NCBI RefSeq assembly: GCF_030247185.1
Contig: NC_080570.1
Span: 74,854,132-74,918,131 of the forward strand
Source of the DNA: Malaya genurostris
Taxonomy: Eukaryota; Arthropoda; Insecta; Diptera; Culicidae
Length of the DNA stretch: 64,000 nt
Reading direction: 5' to 3'
In this document: positions 61,100 through 64,000 of the stretch, one piece after another
Numbering within the stretch: the first letter of the stretch is position 1
Layout of the letters: every line of letters starts with the position of its first letter
The notes under the pieces: model-generated
What the model saw: only the letters and a program-made list of their open reading frames with translations
What the model was told of the DNA's origin: nothing
Database searches by the model: none
Position numbers and translations under genes: made by a program

Positions 61100-61580
61100 T
61101 TATGACAATGAAAGCAATTGAAAAATTTTCAGCTAATCATTTGTCAATGACGTTTGAATCCAAGTTTGTGAAAATCAGTTGATCAATCTCAGAGAAAAGT
61201 GAGTGAGTTTTTATGATATTTAGGGAAACGAAGTCTGTTTGTATAACACCTACAAATTGGAATAGTTTTGAATCAAATTAAAAAAAAAAGAATAATGGTA
61301 TTTGTTTCTTCACTGTTTTTAGAGGTTTGCATTATATTGCCCTGGAAATCGAATTCGGATAAAATTCAGGAGTTCTGTATGGGATCACAAGATCTTTAAT
61401 TTGAACTCATTTTTGAAAATCGACCATCTCGGAAAAAAGTTAGAGAAATTATTCGTTACATACACACATACAGACATTACTCAACTTAACGTACTGATTA
61501 GATTTGTATCTTACACATTTACTAGTCGAGTCAAGTGATTGCATTACCTTTCTATATGAGAATAGTAAAACATGCTAAAT
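61100..61580 (+). repeat. Dispersed 'CCGGAA' family repeat with its 3' module
   Basis: Contains TCCAAGTTTGTGAAAATCAG, a CAATCTCAGAGAAAAGTGAG block, AAATTCAGGAGTTCTGTATG and then an eroded 3' module (ACACACATACAGACATTAC, CTTTCTATATGAGAATAG). It shows how the module near 7330-7450 attaches to this family. Confidence 0.6.
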
Positions 61581-61679
61581 GCAAGGGATAAAAATCCCCT
61601 ATTTAAAATAAGTAATATTACAAATTTTGAGTCAACGGTTATTTTGAATAAATTCAGTAAGATATACGACTGTTGTGTG

Positions 61680-62260
61680 ATTCGGTGAAATGACTCTTGC
61701 GGTTTCCGATTCCGATTCCAGAAATCCAGGGTGATATGTGCAAAACATTAAGAAAATATTTGAAATAACTTTACTCAGAGATATTTACAAGCTTAGATTA
61801 AAAAAAATGCCATGCGAAATTCCCGAAATTTATCGTGGTACGACTTCCGGTTCCAAAATTACAACTTAATTAGTCTGAAGATTTTAATTTTAGGCGTGTG
61901 CTTTCATAAATGACCAAGTAAAGAGCAGCAATTCCCTCGGAAATTGTTCATAAATTTCTCTAGTTTGTAGATATTGTTGGCAGATGTAGAATTAATCTCA
62001 CTTCAGATATACCGATCCCCAGTTTCTGTTTCCGGAAGTACCGCAAATAGTGATAATCATCTTTCAAATGGTGCACATCTTAATTTATCAGAGATGGTGA
62101 GTCCTATTTTCACAAACTTATCTCACAGAACTTTAATTAGATGTTATCCAGATCTGCCTCCCGATTCCGATACTATAAGGTGATATAGGTATGTTAAAAA
62201 TTTCGTGCTGTCATTCGAAGTGACGATGAAAATAACATAAATACTCTTCGTGACCTTGTC
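61680..62260 (+). repeat. Dispersed 'CCGGAA' family repeat, second unit
   Basis: Words TTCCGATTCCAGAAATCCAG, GGTACGACTTCCGGTTCC, TTTCCGGAAGTACCGCAAAT and GATGTTATCCAGATCTGCC. More eroded than the 61.1-kb unit. Confidence 0.55.
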
Positions 62261-63232
62261 AAAAACTATTTCAATGTGTGGGTTATATAAGTTTATGTTC
62301 AATCGAATCTGCTTTGACTGTAGCGGTCGTCAGCTTCAGAAGTAACATCTAACCCAACACAGTCGTAAATTGCGAATGCATCTAGACGTAAAAGATGTTC
62401 ATGGAATACAATTGAACAAGACTTGCAGTTCGGTGTATAGCATGTTTAGGTGGGAACGAGGTTCAATTGCATTCGCTTCGGTTACGAACGAAGTGCACAG
62501 TGTCGAGTAAGGTAGTGTCAAATACGAAATCCATGTACGTGGTAGACGGTGCCATAGAAGTGTGACCTTCCCCATAGAAGACCTTCCCCTGCAGGTCAGC
62601 AAGCATAACATTTGCGAAAATATCTTATCATCAAAAAAGAACCGGAATTTTCATTTTAAAATTCCCGCGCTTGTCCAATCGGTAAACTTTTATTCTCTCA
62701 ACGTTGGCAACACTTTCATACACATTCTGTCAAATTTTGACGCATATCGTACGATTAGTTTTTGTTTGGCGTCTATACAAAGAAGTTGAAAAATTTTCGT
62801 GTGGCGATTTTTATAATGGATGAAAATTTAGAACAACGGCTCGCTTTCGAAGCGCCATTCGGTCGATTGTTGTGCGGTTTCGACGTCATATTCATAGATC
62901 CACACCTCATTATTATTTATGTATGTATGTCGCAGTACGGAAAAATTCTATCCATCAAATGGTAAGTGTTGCGGAATTTTTCCCTCGGCTTTCGGAATGG
63001 TGTGCGAGTTTTAAGTATGCGACTACATAAGGCAATTCCATCTTACGGGATTTTTTGTCAAAGCGGGCGGAATACTTGTAAATCACTGGTTTCATACGAG
63101 AATCACTTGATAACATTTCAATTTCCCTGCGATAAACCCTGCACTGAAAATGCGAAATGGCACTTTCTAACAAGGACAAGTATGACTATCCAAACTATCG
63201 AGAAACTCATCATACAAGACAACAATTACAAC
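62261..63232 (+). other. Intergenic DNA with a possible first exon
   Basis: An ATG at 62816 opens a 48-codon frame (MDENLEQRLAFEAPFGRLL) that runs to a near-perfect donor AAATG followed by GTAAGTGTT at 62962. MDENLEQR resembles the start of some mariner transposases, so it may be a transposon 5' end. The 63233 MITE follows. No other gene. Confidence 0.3.
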
Positions 63233-63881
63233 CAGTGTTGGTGATTGCCGAAAGTTTGACACAAGCTGCTGAAAGTTTGACACAAGATGCTACAAGAACT
63301 CGAGTCTCTCAATGCATGAACCGCGAGAGAATTTTTCTACATTTCTTCGCTCCACTTCATGCTCTAAGTATTTCACGGCCCTTGAAAAAATATACAGTCT
63401 GATAATGATCGTTGCTGTGTGGAATTTCCCAAGAGAGATTCGCAAGTTGACAATTATCGCAGAAAACCGAATCGATGATTCAACTTGATGATTCTCATAC
63501 TAGGTTGCAATATTTCGAAACCCTTGTGTGGAGCATTCACAGACATTTTCATAGACACAACTTATACAAGACACAACTTATGTGCACATAGTTAGAATAA
63601 GCGACAATAGTAAAATGATTCTATCGTAATTATCAACTGCCTGTATAGAATCGGATCGCGAAACGAGAATAAGCGACCGTTTGTTGCTTCAGACGGTATC
63701 CCCATCGGAACGGAAATGTCATCGAGAGAAATTCGCTCTCGCACTGGTGTCTATTCTATGTTAAATGAGCCATGCCGGGTTTTTGTTGTTGCGATGATAT
63801 CCGTCCCTCTTCAATGGCACTGATTCAATCGTGTGAAGAGTTGCTGGTGAGCGTTCTTTGATACGATTAAAGCCATCCTTG
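63233..63881. mobile_element. hAT-type MITE, copy 2 (649 bp)
   Basis: Flanked by the 8-bp duplication ATTACAAC (63225-63232 and 63882-63889). Ends CAGTGTTGG and, reversed, CAAGGATGG as in copy 1. Shared segments include TAATGATCGTTGCTGTGTGG, GAAATTCGCTCTCGCACTGG and GCCATGCCGGGTTTTTGTTG. It has a small tandem duplication near 63255 (GAAAGTTTGACACAAG-type words) and lacks some bases of copy 1. No coding frame. Confidence 0.93.
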
Positions 63882-64000
63882 ATTACAACCATAGTGAATC
63901 AAGGTAAACCATCAACCACAGACATCGATTTTTTCAGCAGTCAACCAAATGAATGAAATAATTTAAAAAATACTCTTGTTAATCCACCTAGTAATAGGTA

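Overview
The window looks like AT-rich, repeat-dominated intergenic and intronic DNA from a mosquito, most likely culicine. The clues are a Feilai-like SINE tail at 9.48 kb, a DD37E (ITmD37E-type) transposon family, an RTE/JAM1-like LINE, and dispersed non-coding repeats that I recall as common in culicine genomes (the module with the GGCCCTCCGGGCC palindrome). No bacterial, plastid, rRNA or CRISPR features are visible. Most of the longer open frames are transposon relics or the Ile-Tyr translation of (TA)n arrays.

Layout. 0-9.5 kb: tandem and dispersed repeats, a 1.14-kb MITE with 26-bp perfect inverted repeats (3403-4545), a tRNA-derived SINE (minus strand, 5.8-6.0 kb) and a long hairpin (7.63-7.74 kb). 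9.5-17.5 kb: Feilai-like SINE, three mariner relics, LINE scraps and two long (TA)n arrays. 18-31.4 kb: an LTR-like promoter/poly(A) module, a LINE that lost its reverse transcriptase, DD37E copy 1, and a hAT-type MITE into which a Ty3/gypsy element (3' half of pol plus LTR) is nested. 35-43.7 kb: mosquito repeats, a TATA/Inr core-promoter candidate, a LINE nested inside an opposite-strand LINE, a second copy of the SINE, a possible 5' exon with a strong donor, and a Tc1/IS630-like element whose end opens into a 385-bp (TA)n array. 44-52.6 kb: DD37E copy 2, a CR1/Jockey-like LINE split by a 671-bp hAT MITE, an RTE LINE and a foldback element. 53-60 kb: the only plausible host gene, a two-exon secreted protein of 106 residues (54619-54739 joined to 59338-59537); its 4.6-kb intron holds a 190-bp MITE and a satellite of about 131 bp. 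60-64 kb: a 250-bp MITE with 7-bp target duplications, more dispersed repeats, and a second copy of the hAT MITE.

The strongest new-looking items are families defined inside this one window by two copies or by exact target-site duplications: the hAT MITE (8-bp duplications at both copies), the tRNA-headed SINE (two copies on opposite strands sharing head and body), the 250-bp MITE with a 7-bp duplication, and two DD37E copies with complementary internal deletions at short direct repeats. Nothing here works as a pathway; the biology is transposon nesting and decay around one small secreted-protein gene. All calls come from reading the sequence; no database search was possible.
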